Shown here: one piece after another, positions 56,736-64,000 of the stretch
How positions within the stretch are numbered: the stretch's first letter is position 1
How the letters are laid out: the number at the start of each line of letters is the position of its first letter
Source of the DNA: Pseudofabraea citricarpa
Lineage: Eukaryota; Ascomycota; Leotiomycetes; Helotiales; Dermateaceae
Length of the DNA: 64,000 bases
Assembly (NCBI GenBank): GCA_029641185.1
Contig: JAPWGK010000008.1
Coordinates: 620,001-684,000, forward strand
Direction of reading: 5' to 3'
Notes under the pieces: generated by a model
Database searches by the model: none
The model's input: only the letters and a program-made list of their open reading frames with translations
What the model was told of the DNA's origin: nothing
Position numbers and translations under genes: made by a program

Positions 56736-58187
56736 ATGTGGGACCAACTCGAGCTTACTGCACCACACATCGCCTACCTTACCCTCTCAAGCTTCCTAAT
56801 CCTCTATGCACTCTTCTCGCAATTCATCAGGAATAACCTCCATCTATCAGAGCCTCCGCTGGCTGTTTTGTTCGGCATAATACTTGGTCCTTACTTACTC
56901 GATGTGATCAGCCCGCTGAAATGGGGAATGGACGACAAGATAATGCAAGAGTTAACTCGAATCATCGTCGGCATCCAATGTTTTGCCGTCGGTATCGAAC
57001 TACCTAAGATGTACTTCAGGCGGCATTGGGTTTCCGTTGCCTACTTTCTTGGTCCCATCATGACTTTTTCCTTCGCTATTGCGTCGGCTTTTGCATATTT
57101 TATCTTTCAAACTACTCTCCCGACGGCTATGATCATCGGTGCTTGTTTGTCCCCTACCGATCCCGTGTTGGCTGCAAGTGTGTTATCGAAATCAAGGTTC
57201 AGCGAGCGTGTCCCGAGGAGATTAAAGCATCTGCTCTCAGCAGAATCCGCCTGCAACGATGGTGTCTCTTTCCCATTTCTATACATTGGCTTGGCAATCT
57301 TCACCACCCGCAACGCCGCTGATGCCCTCAAGGAGTGGTTTTTCATCACCATCCTCTGGCAGTGCACTTTCGGCCTCTTTATTGGTTATGTCATCGGTCG
57401 CTGCGCGAACAGGATCTTGCGTTTTTCAGAGTCTAACGACTATACCTCGCAGCCTTCATTCGTTGTCTTTTACCTCTTGCTAGCTATCTTAGCCGTCGGT
57501 GTTGGGTCGACGCTCGGAAGCGATGATTTCCTCGTTGCTTTTGGGGCTGGTATTGGATTTGCGCATGATGGGTGGTTTTCGAAAAAGACGAAGTCTCTCC
57601 CGTTCCGGTTCATTGTAGATCTCGTGCTCAACTCGAGTATGTTCGTCTTCTTCGGCGCTATTATCCCGTGGGATGAGTTTATCCCAGGAGACGTCACACC
57701 GCACTGCGGCGTCTGGCAGCTCGTTCTCTTCCTCATCCTGGTCCTGCTCTTCCGGAGAATCCCCATCGTCTTAGCTATGAAGCGATTCGTCCCGGATATC
57801 AGGACTTACCGCGAGGCTTTGTTCTGTGGCCATTTCGGTCCCATGGGTGTTGGCGCCCTCTTCCTGGCCATCGAAGCAAGGGCTCAGCTCGAAACGGGGA
57901 GGTCTATCCCTCTCAGTAAACCACATAAACCAATTCCACCATATAGTGACAAGACGGTGGCGATCCACCTCATATGGCCTGTTATCTGCTTCGTGGTCTT
58001 GGGGAGTACAATGGTTCATGGCTTGAGCGTTGTGGCGATCAGTCTCGGTGGGCATTTCAGTAGGAAGAAGGGAGAAAGAGCTCCTTTGATGGGAGGCGAG
58101 GTCGAGGGTCTTGATGCCATGGATCATGATGTTGGAGATGGAGGTAGTGAGCCGAGCGTTAGTGGATCGGAACTCTCTGATGATTAG
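56736..58187 (+). CDS. Na+/H+ antiporter, NHA1-like (CPA family), short form
   Basis: Exchanges Na+ or K+ for protons across a membrane. Single exon, 483 residues, start at MWDQLELTAPHIAYLTLSSF; an in-frame upstream Met was rejected because the conserved N-terminus begins here. About 12 hydrophobic segments. Motifs: SEPPLAVLFGIILGPYLLD, VGIQCFAVGIELPKMYFRR, the ion-binding SPTDPVLAASVLSKSRFSER, SAESACNDGVSFPFLYIGLA, FGAGIGFAHDGWF and REALFCGHFGPMGVGALF. The C-terminal tail after the last helix is only about 50 residues, acidic and Ser-rich, whereas classical fungal Nha1 has a tail of several hundred residues. It may thus be a shorter paralogue with different regulation or location. Confidence 0.9.
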   Translation: MWDQLELTAPHIAYLTLSSFLILYALFSQFIRNNLHLSEPPLAVLFGIILGPYLLDVISPLKWGMDDKIMQELTRIIVGIQCFAVGIELPKMYFRRHWVSVAYFLGPIMTFSFAIASAFAYFIFQTTLPTAMIIGACLSPTDPVLAASVLSKSRFSERVPRRLKHLLSAESACNDGVSFPFLYIGLAIFTTRNAADALKEWFFITILWQCTFGLFIGYVIGRCANRILRFSESNDYTSQPSFVVFYLLLAILAVGVGSTLGSDDFLVAFGAGIGFAHDGWFSKKTKSLPFRFIVDLVLNSSMFVFFGAIIPWDEFIPGDVTPHCGVWQLVLFLILVLLFRRIPIVLAMKRFVPDIRTYREALFCGHFGPMGVGALFLAIEARAQLETGRSIPLSKPHKPIPPYSDKTVAIHLIWPVICFVVLGSTMVHGLSVVAISLGGHFSRKKGERAPLMGGEVEGLDAMDHDVGDGGSEPSVSGSELSDD

Positions 58188-59263
58188 AGTCACGAGGGTA
58201 GACTTTCTTGATGGTGTTGTTCCCTGGCGTTGGTTTTCATCAGTAAGACAAGACGAGACAAGACAAGACAAGGCAGTTTAGACATGCAAGTAAAGGAAAA
58301 TTGGAAAAACAGACCTATTGCAGAAAGTGGAGTTGCATTTTGCTCTGGCAGTTCGGTGGTAGACTGATGTTGCGTCGCTTAACTTATCTGATGCCTGATC
58401 GCTTAGGCTTTGACTCCCCTTTGTTTGTCTTTGTCTCAATTTCACACTGGTTTGATATGCTTGACTGCTTTATGATTCTTTGTTTCCGTCCTGCCTTTGT
58501 AAATTACCTGGTACTTTCTAATGAACAAAGATATTGTAATCGCTGGATGCTTCTTCCTTCTTTCATTCCCAAAGTCTGGTATATTCTTTTATGATATTTC
58601 GTTTGTTTCCTTTCATCCAGTCTTGAGATGTTCATTGGATTTTTCAAAATCACTCTACTTGTTGTTTTATTCTTCTAACTCTTGATTACCATGCTTTGTC
58701 TGGCTATTATCTTATATATGGTGAAGTTCAAACATGGTGGTGTTATCACAAATCTAACTATTATAGTTCGTCACCGTGTTCCCCATGATGGCTATGTCCC
58801 TTTTGGAATACACGTTCCATTTTTTTGTCATCCCATTCCTGATTGCCATGTTAGGTTTGGGTCTGTTTATATTTTGGGTGTTACTTTCAATTCGGGGGTA
58901 GACAAATATGTTATTTTTCTTCTATATAAGCGTTGTAACTCGCAGCTCTGTATACCATGGAATTGTTACTTTATTCTGAGAATGGATTCTTTCTACTATA
59001 GATTTCACAGTCTTCTACTTGTGCCACGAGTGAATTGATGATACTATAAAGCAACCATAACTAATAATTTACTTCAACTTTCGTCTCCAGACACTGTCAC
59101 AATCGACCTCAGTCCACCGACAAACATGCTGTTTTCAAGAACCTCCAGGCGCCTTTTTGAGTTACATCCATTGTCAGATCACTGAGCACTTCTCGGATTC
59201 AGCTAAGAACTTTGAGTTATCGTTTCTTCAGTATTTTTGATTTCTGGTTGCTATTCCAAATGC

Positions 59264-59818
59264 CGTTGCCATTGTACACTCTGGTTATCAATGTGAATCC
59301 GCTTCTTATTTTGAGTCCTCTTATTGGCATGAATCTGCTTGCAAGTATGAATCCGCTTCGAATTGTGAAGCAGGCCGCCAGTGTGAGTCTGGTTGTAATT
59401 TTGAATCAGGTCGTTGGTGTGAATCAGATGTTATTAAGTGCCCGGTTATCAGTATGAATCCTGTTGCCATTTTGAGACTGGTTGTCATTGTAATTCCGCT
59501 TATTGAGAATCTAGTTGTTATCGTGAACCTGACTGCCAGTTTGAATCCGTTTGTCATTGAGACTCCGGCTGCCATTCTTGGATATAGTTGTCGCTGTGAA
59601 TCCGATTGCTATTCTGGAATACGGTTGTCATTATGAGTCCGGTTGCCATCCTGGAAAATCGTTGTCGCTATGAACCCGGTTGCTACTCTGGAATACGGTT
59701 GTCATTATGAGTCCGGTTGCCATCCTGGAAAAATGTTGTCGCTGTAATTCCGGTTGCCTCTGTGAAATGCCCGGTTGCCAATCGGTTTCTCGTTGTCATC
59801 GAGGTGTTATCCAGAAAT
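59264..59818 (+). repeat. Degenerate 18-19 bp minisatellite encoding Cys-rich hexapeptides
   Basis: About 30 units of the form GGTTGTCATTATGAGTCC and variants. In the plus strand an 18-bp unit reads a hexapeptide like C-x-Y-E-S-G: CESASYFESSYWHESACKY in one frame, CHYESGCHPGK in another. Several 17- and 19-bp units shift the frame and stops interrupt it, so there is no continuous frame now. The right end is best conserved, with a 75-bp-scale higher-order duplicate near 59600-59745. It looks like a decayed repeat-protein gene or a pure minisatellite. Confidence 0.85.
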
Positions 59819-59823
59819 CCATA

Positions 59824-59911
59824 AACCGCAGAACCATAATCCGCAAAGCTATGAACCGCAAGACCATAATCCGCGAGGGTATCATAATCCGCAAGGCAGC
59901 GATCGTCCGCA
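59824..59911 (+). repeat. 15-bp repeat encoding N-P-Q-x-x units
   Basis: About five units of CCGCAAGACCATAAT and variants directly after the 18-bp array. One frame reads KPQNHNPQSYEPQDHNPRGY, running to a stop after PPGIDI at about 59950. Confidence 0.8.
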
Positions 59912-60128
59912 ACATCTTGAATCTCAGGAACCTCCAGGCATCGATATTTAACCAGGCAACGACAAAGCAGCGCCGAGCCTGTAGTCGCTATAAAGACCAC
60001 TCCCCCCTCCCTTCCACTTTCTTTCACAAACATCAACATCCACACTTTGCCCTGGCCCTCACCACCCCAGGGCACTTCATCTCTTCCACCTCAACCTTCT
60101 TACTCTCAAAACACCCCAACCAACCAAG

Positions 60129-62156
60129 ATGGAACCACGCTTCGAAGTCGTTCCCATCAACGGCAAAGGTCTTGGTCTCGTCGCTAAGCAAGACTTTAAG
60201 CGAGGAAATGTCGTCTTAAGCGAGGTGCCCCTTTTGAAGTGCCAGATCTATCCTTTGGAGATGGAGGGAGTGCACTCGATGCCACGAGCCCTTGCTGCGT
60301 TCTACAACAAGGAGATCGCCCAGAAGGTCGCAGGCATTCCCAAAGAAGACCAGAAGAAGTTCTTGAGCTTGCATTCGGTCTGTCCTGGCAAGTATCCGTT
60401 CTTGGGAGTCGCCATCTCAAACGGCTTCCCCGTCAATTCCGAGTATGTCGCTGTCTACAATAACATTAGTCGGATCAACCACGCCTGTGCCCCCAATGCC
60501 GACTATGCCTACAACTCGAAGACAGGACGCGGGTACATTCGAGCCGTCGCGCTAGATGGCATCAAGAAAGGCGAAGAGGTCACCATTGACTATAGCTTTG
60601 GCATATGGGAGCCTTATCACCGCCGCCCAAAACTCATGGACATATACCAGTTCAACTGTCTCTGCGCTGGCACCTGTGACACTGTGCAATCTCGCAATGT
60701 GTCCGACAACGGTTTCGAGATGCTCTTTCAGACCCGGAAGCTTTTTATCGATAGCGATTTCTCCAGGTTCCCCGAGCTCTTGTTGCAGCGAACCGGCGCT
60801 CGAATCTACGTCCTGCAGAGATTGCGCATCCAGAATCATCGTGTGGCAGAGGCTTTGCGCGAAGCATGGTGGATCTGTGTCTCGCAGGGTGACATGAATC
60901 GCGCCAGAATCTTCGGCAACAGAGCTCTCTCGGCGTACCGCGAATGTTATGGAGACGACCAGCCTTTTGTCAAGCACTTGAAGGAGGAACTCAAGAATCC
61001 AAGTAGCCTTCCATTCCACAATATTGGTGACTGGCATGGCCTCTCAAAGATCGGTGATGCCATTAAAGAAGAGCATCTGCGCATGCCAAAGGAAGAGTAT
61101 GAATATTGGCTTTGGCACCCGGGAATTCTGAGTCGCATGACGAACGGTAGAACTGGCTTTGCCTCTACTATGGTCTACAACTCTTTGTATGGTAGTGCCT
61201 TCAAAAAAGCACTCAAGAAGTCCTTGCAAAGAATTTGCAGAGCGCGTTTTGTGGGGGACGGTTTCAAGAACATCACCAAGCAGGACGTTGACAATTTTAT
61301 CCAAGTGGTTTATGCTGAAACCTTTGGCAAGAAATTTCCGAATCAAGGTGTTGATTCCCAGGCTGAAATCGGTGTTTCTCAACCTGGTGCCGCTGCTTCT
61401 CAAGATGGAGTTGGTACTTCTCAAGATGGAATCGCTGCTTCTCAACCTGATACCACTGCTGCTGCTCCACGAACTGGAGTTGATACTCAACCCGAGGCTG
61501 GTTCTTCACAAGACAAAGCTGATGTTTCTCAACATGAGAGCGCAGTCTTACAAGATAGAGTTAATACTTCTGAACGCGGCCTCGGTATTTCTCTATCTGG
61601 AGCAGTCGATGCTTCTCAGCCTGAGGGCGCAGTCTCACAAGTTGGGGTTGATACTTCTCAAGACGGAGCCGATGTTTCTCAGCGTGGTGGTGGTGGCGCT
61701 ACTTCTCAAGAGGGAGTCGGTGCTTCTCAATCTGCTACAGTCGATGCTTCTGAACCTGGCCCCGCTGCCGCAGCTTCACGAGATCGAGTTGGTGCTTCCC
61801 AAGATAAAGCCGATGCTTCTGAACCTGGAACCGCAGCCACAGCCTCTAACGACCAAGTCGACAACAACAACTCCCCCGCAGAAGCTAGCAGCAGTATGCG
61901 ACAAGAGATCCCAGATTCCGAAGAGGAGGAGGACGACGAGGAGGAGGACGACGAGGAGGAATATGAGCCGCCGGATGCGATCCATGTGACTGTAGAGGTG
62001 AGGGTAACGATGGCCGATAGCGAGGACGAAGACGACGTGTACAACACTCTGGTCAGCGGCCGGCCTGTCTATGTCTGCTACCCAGACGCGATGAATCTGG
62101 ATACGGGTTCGGAGTCGGGTTCGGGTTCGGATTCAGATTCCGACTATGAATACTGA
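60129..62156 (+). CDS. SET-domain protein with SQ-rich repeat tail
   Basis: Putative protein lysine methyltransferase. Single exon, 675 residues. SET core about residues 1-160: GKGLGLVAKQDFKRGNVVLS at the N-terminus, SRINHACAPNADYAYN (about 114-129; the NH of the AdoMet site) and GEEVTIDYSFG (about 149-159, catalytic Tyr). A post-SET-like FNCLCAGTC follows at about 175-183. A helical region with tetratrico-like character (EALREAWWICVSQGDMNRAR) runs to about 400. Residues about 407-590 are a degenerate tandem repeat of roughly nine residues, G-[VA]-[GD]-[TAV]-S-Q-x-G-x, with some 15 SQ/TQ motifs. The C-terminus is strongly acidic (about 595-615) and ends in an SGSGSDSDSD stretch. It resembles fungal SET proteins of the SMYD/SET5 group in its core; histone or other substrate unknown. 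Confidence 0.85.
   Translation: MEPRFEVVPINGKGLGLVAKQDFKRGNVVLSEVPLLKCQIYPLEMEGVHSMPRALAAFYNKEIAQKVAGIPKEDQKKFLSLHSVCPGKYPFLGVAISNGFPVNSEYVAVYNNISRINHACAPNADYAYNSKTGRGYIRAVALDGIKKGEEVTIDYSFGIWEPYHRRPKLMDIYQFNCLCAGTCDTVQSRNVSDNGFEMLFQTRKLFIDSDFSRFPELLLQRTGARIYVLQRLRIQNHRVAEALREAWWICVSQGDMNRARIFGNRALSAYRECYGDDQPFVKHLKEELKNPSSLPFHNIGDWHGLSKIGDAIKEEHLRMPKEEYEYWLWHPGILSRMTNGRTGFASTMVYNSLYGSAFKKALKKSLQRICRARFVGDGFKNITKQDVDNFIQVVYAETFGKKFPNQGVDSQAEIGVSQPGAAASQDGVGTSQDGIAASQPDTTAAAPRTGVDTQPEAGSSQDKADVSQHESAVLQDRVNTSERGLGISLSGAVDASQPEGAVSQVGVDTSQDGADVSQRGGGGATSQEGVGASQSATVDASEPGPAAAASRDRVGASQDKADASEPGTAATASNDQVDNNNSPAEASSSMRQEIPDSEEEEDDEEEDDEEEYEPPDAIHVTVEVRVTMADSEDEDDVYNTLVSGRPVYVCYPDAMNLDTGSESGSGSDSDSDYEY
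61350..61860 (+). repeat. Coding minisatellite in the SET gene
   Basis: A 24-27 bp degenerate unit (GGAGTTGGTACTTCTCAAGA-like) repeated about 18 times in frame, producing the SQ-rich tail. Unit lengths remain multiples of three throughout, in contrast to the nearby 59.3-59.8 kb array, which suggests the frame is under selection. Confidence 0.8.
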
Positions 62157-62531
62157 GTATGGATGGCCTAGGGGCGAGGGGCTCCGTCTGTCTGTCTGCT
62201 TGGCGGGATGGAATGACACGATCTGGGTCTGGTCTTCGTCGGATGCAGGGAGCAGTCTGTTGAAATGTCGATTAGTTTAGGCGGACAGAAGAGAATCCAA
62301 GAAACCACCTGACATGCTGAATATTGATTCACTCATATTGCGTGACGTACAGTACAAACCCCAAAGAGTTGACCCACAGCCGCAAGCTTTTTGAAATTGC
62401 ATTCAATGATACTCATGCTACAAGAAAAGGGTATATATATTTAAAAGAAGTCAAACAGGGTATACAAGCGCACGCTTTTCATACTCGACAACCATGATCC
62501 AAACTTCCTATCTCATTTTCGTCATCATTTC
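62157..62531. other. Intergenic between convergent genes
   Basis: 3' flanks of the SET gene and of the convergent PhoD-like gene. Nothing else seen. Confidence 0.5.
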
Positions 62532-64000
62532 TCAATCCTTCCGTTTGAAGCTCATCAGCCGACCCAGTCCCGTATTTTTCTTGCTGCTCCTGATCGACTC
62601 TGCTTCGTCGTCCTCGTTATACCACAGTCTAGGTACCAACAATCGATATGGCATTGTAATTCCTGCAGGATCTTTTTGGCTGACCTCCATGTTCAAGCAT
62701 ATATCTAATCCGCCTTCGAGATTAATATCGTGGCTACCATCTGCTGCCGCAGCTCTTTGTTTCTCGCTCAAGCCTGTCGGTGTTCGATGGAACTGAGATC
62801 GGACAAGCCCACCCACATTAGGAGTACCTCCGGCAACAGAGGTGGTAGCTTGGTCCACGGGATTGGCTGGTTCTCTCCCAGGTCTTTGCGAAAAGTAATC
62901 CTCCTCCGGGCCACCACTCCCGCCACGAAGACCTGATCTAGGTGGTCGCGAATCTTCATATGAAAAATCACTTTCAGTCTCGGAGTCGTAGCCATTGATA
63001 CCCCCACTATCTGCCTTTCTTCCTTTTCTTCTGAAGATGTTACCTGGCAAGAAATCTTTCCTCGACAGGGAGAGTGTTCTGGTAAGAGTCCCGGGCCGTT
63101 GGGAATCTATAGACGATCGTCGTGAAGTAAATGATGGACGGCGGCTGAAAAAACCTCCAGGATTGGATAAGGGCGGTGCAGCGGCATCGGGACGATAGCT
63201 AGGGCCACGAGATGTTGAAAGCCTGCGCAAAATACCACGACGTGGAGGAGGGCTGGGACTTCGCTCATCTGAAGCTGTGCTCGGTGTTGATGGTGGAGTA
63301 AGTTCTGGATTGTATTCTCGGATTGAGCACCAATTTCGACGATTGAGAAGCCGTTTATTATTTCTGGCTTTTCCTGTAACGTCGTGACTGAAGATGGGAA
63401 TCATGTCTTCGTCAGTTTCGCCGTCCAGGTGGTGAACCTTGTTGCGCTTATTAAGGACATCGGCAAGCATGTCAGGTGGTGGTGTATTGACAATAGCAGA
63501 AGAAATAATGTTTGGCATGTACCGGAAATCGCGATCCTTGGGTATTTTGAGCTTAGGGTTTGAATAGAATTGACCGATTGCCCCAAGATGAACGTCACCA
63601 CTACGAAAGTTAGTATTTGTCACTGTAGAGATAACATGTGTTACTTGCCCAAGTATCGTGACTCGCACCGATTTAATGGCAGCCAAATCTTGCAGCTCCT
63701 GAATAAACAAGTTTCTTTCCTGTTTGTGGTTTTTGGCAGTCCAGTGATCGTCAAGATCATCAAGCACTTCAACACCACCATCAAAATTGTTCAATAATCC
63801 CTTGCCAAGGATGCCAGCTCTGCCAAGTGCTTTAACAGGCTCAAACATTCTTGATGTCAATCTACAAGATGTCAGTTATGTCTCTGCTAAAGATTATATG
63901 GTACCAACATGTTCTCAAGCCAGACCATTCTCGGATATGCGATAGGCACCCCAAGAAGCACGATCAAATGTTTTGTAACGCCTTTGATGATGTCCTTCTC
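62532..64000 (-). CDS. PhoD-like phosphatase-domain protein, 5' part outside the window
   Basis: Partial: the N-terminal part lies beyond the right edge. Visible exons: 64000-63909, 63861-63649 and 63600-62532. The first block reads KDIIKGVTKHLIVLLGVPIA and PRMVWLENI + LTSRMFEPV; then NNFDGGVEVLDDLDDHWTAK, VTILG + GDVHLGAIGQFYSNP and NIISSAIVNTPPPDMLADVL. These match the fungal PhoD-like metallophosphatase domain; GDVH supplies metal-binding residues. The intron 63648-63601 is a GC-AG type (donor GCAAGT, branch ACTAAC); its 48 bp are open in frame, so an unspliced reading would insert 16 residues within ILGGDVH. The C-terminal half is disordered, rich in Ser/Arg/Pro, with a predicted phosphorylation-prone SRRPSFTSRRSS stretch, and ends GLGRLMSFKRKD. 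Confidence 0.87.

Larger units (their letters stand above)
58188..60128. other. Intergenic with two degenerate minisatellites
   Basis: No intact gene. The left 1 kb is T-rich with no supported frame (the 118-codon frame at 58682-59038 is hydrophobic and unrecognised). The right part holds the 18-bp array (59264-59818) and a 15-bp array (59824-59911). A pyrimidine-rich leader with the SET-gene promoter follows. Confidence 0.55.

Noticed and set aside
58682..59038. 118-codon hydrophobic plus-strand frame
   Set aside because: T-rich DNA gives hydrophobic codons by composition; no domain, no clear start context.

Overview
The window looks like nuclear DNA of a filamentous ascomycete (Pezizomycotina). 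Genes are widely spaced and cut by short introns of about 45-65 bp, with GTAAGT/GTATGT-type donors, CTAAC/CTGAC branch sites and YAG acceptors. The gene set fits: Zn2Cys6 regulators, a Kex2-processed GH5 exo-glucanase, RTC1/SEA2, KAP120 and an EDEM mannosidase. A Leotiomycete-like fungus is my guess from general appearance; nothing here fixes the class. I recognised no transposon, virus, rRNA or CRISPR array.

Layout. 0.5-4.8 kb: an aldehyde dehydrogenase and a secreted GH5 exo-1,3-beta-glucanase, both minus strand. 7.3-9.6 kb: a LEU3/WAR1-like zinc-cluster factor (+). 10.9-11.7 kb: an unknown protein whose splicing decides whether an in-frame TGA is read (-). 11.7-18.7 kb: about 7 kb with no supported gene, rich in simple repeats, leading to an SANT/Myb-like regulator at 18.7-20.3 kb (+) whose 3' end carries a 22-bp frameshifting tandem duplication. 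20.3-23.7 kb: another low-complexity spacer. 23.7-27.2 kb: RTC1/SEA2 (-). 27.5-29.0 kb: exon-like fragments of an unidentified, perhaps decayed, gene (-). 29.3-29.6 kb: a four-copy minisatellite. 30.4-31.7 kb: a DUF1294 membrane protein and a doubtful hypothetical (-). 32.6-38.7 kb: an amino-acid permease and an EDEM/Htm1-type GH47 protein (+). 39.5-41.1 kb: a secreted beta-propeller-like (choice-of-anchor B) protein (-). 42.6-42.8 kb: a tRNA-Ser(GCU) gene. 44.4-44.9 kb: a MOSC protein (-). 48.6-50.9 kb: a second zinc-cluster factor (+). 51.6-52.8 kb: a zeta-crystallin-like oxidoreductase (-), divergent from KAP120/importin-11 (+, 53.1-56.3 kb). 56.7-58.2 kb: a short Na+/H+ antiporter (+). 59.3-59.9 kb: two degenerate minisatellites. 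60.1-62.2 kb: a SET-domain protein with an SQ-rich repeat tail (+). 62.5 kb to the right edge: a PhoD-like phosphatase with a GC-AG intron (-), cut by the window.

The genes do not form an evident pathway cluster; most are housekeeping or regulatory genes side by side. The most unusual object is the tRNA-Ser(GCU) gene at 42627-42761. Its anticodon stem is split by a 54-bp insert with the marks of a spliceosomal intron (GTATGT, ACTAAC, AAG) at a position where eukaryotic tRNA introns are not expected. Removing it restores a perfect 5-bp stem. The A box, B box and poly-T terminator are intact.
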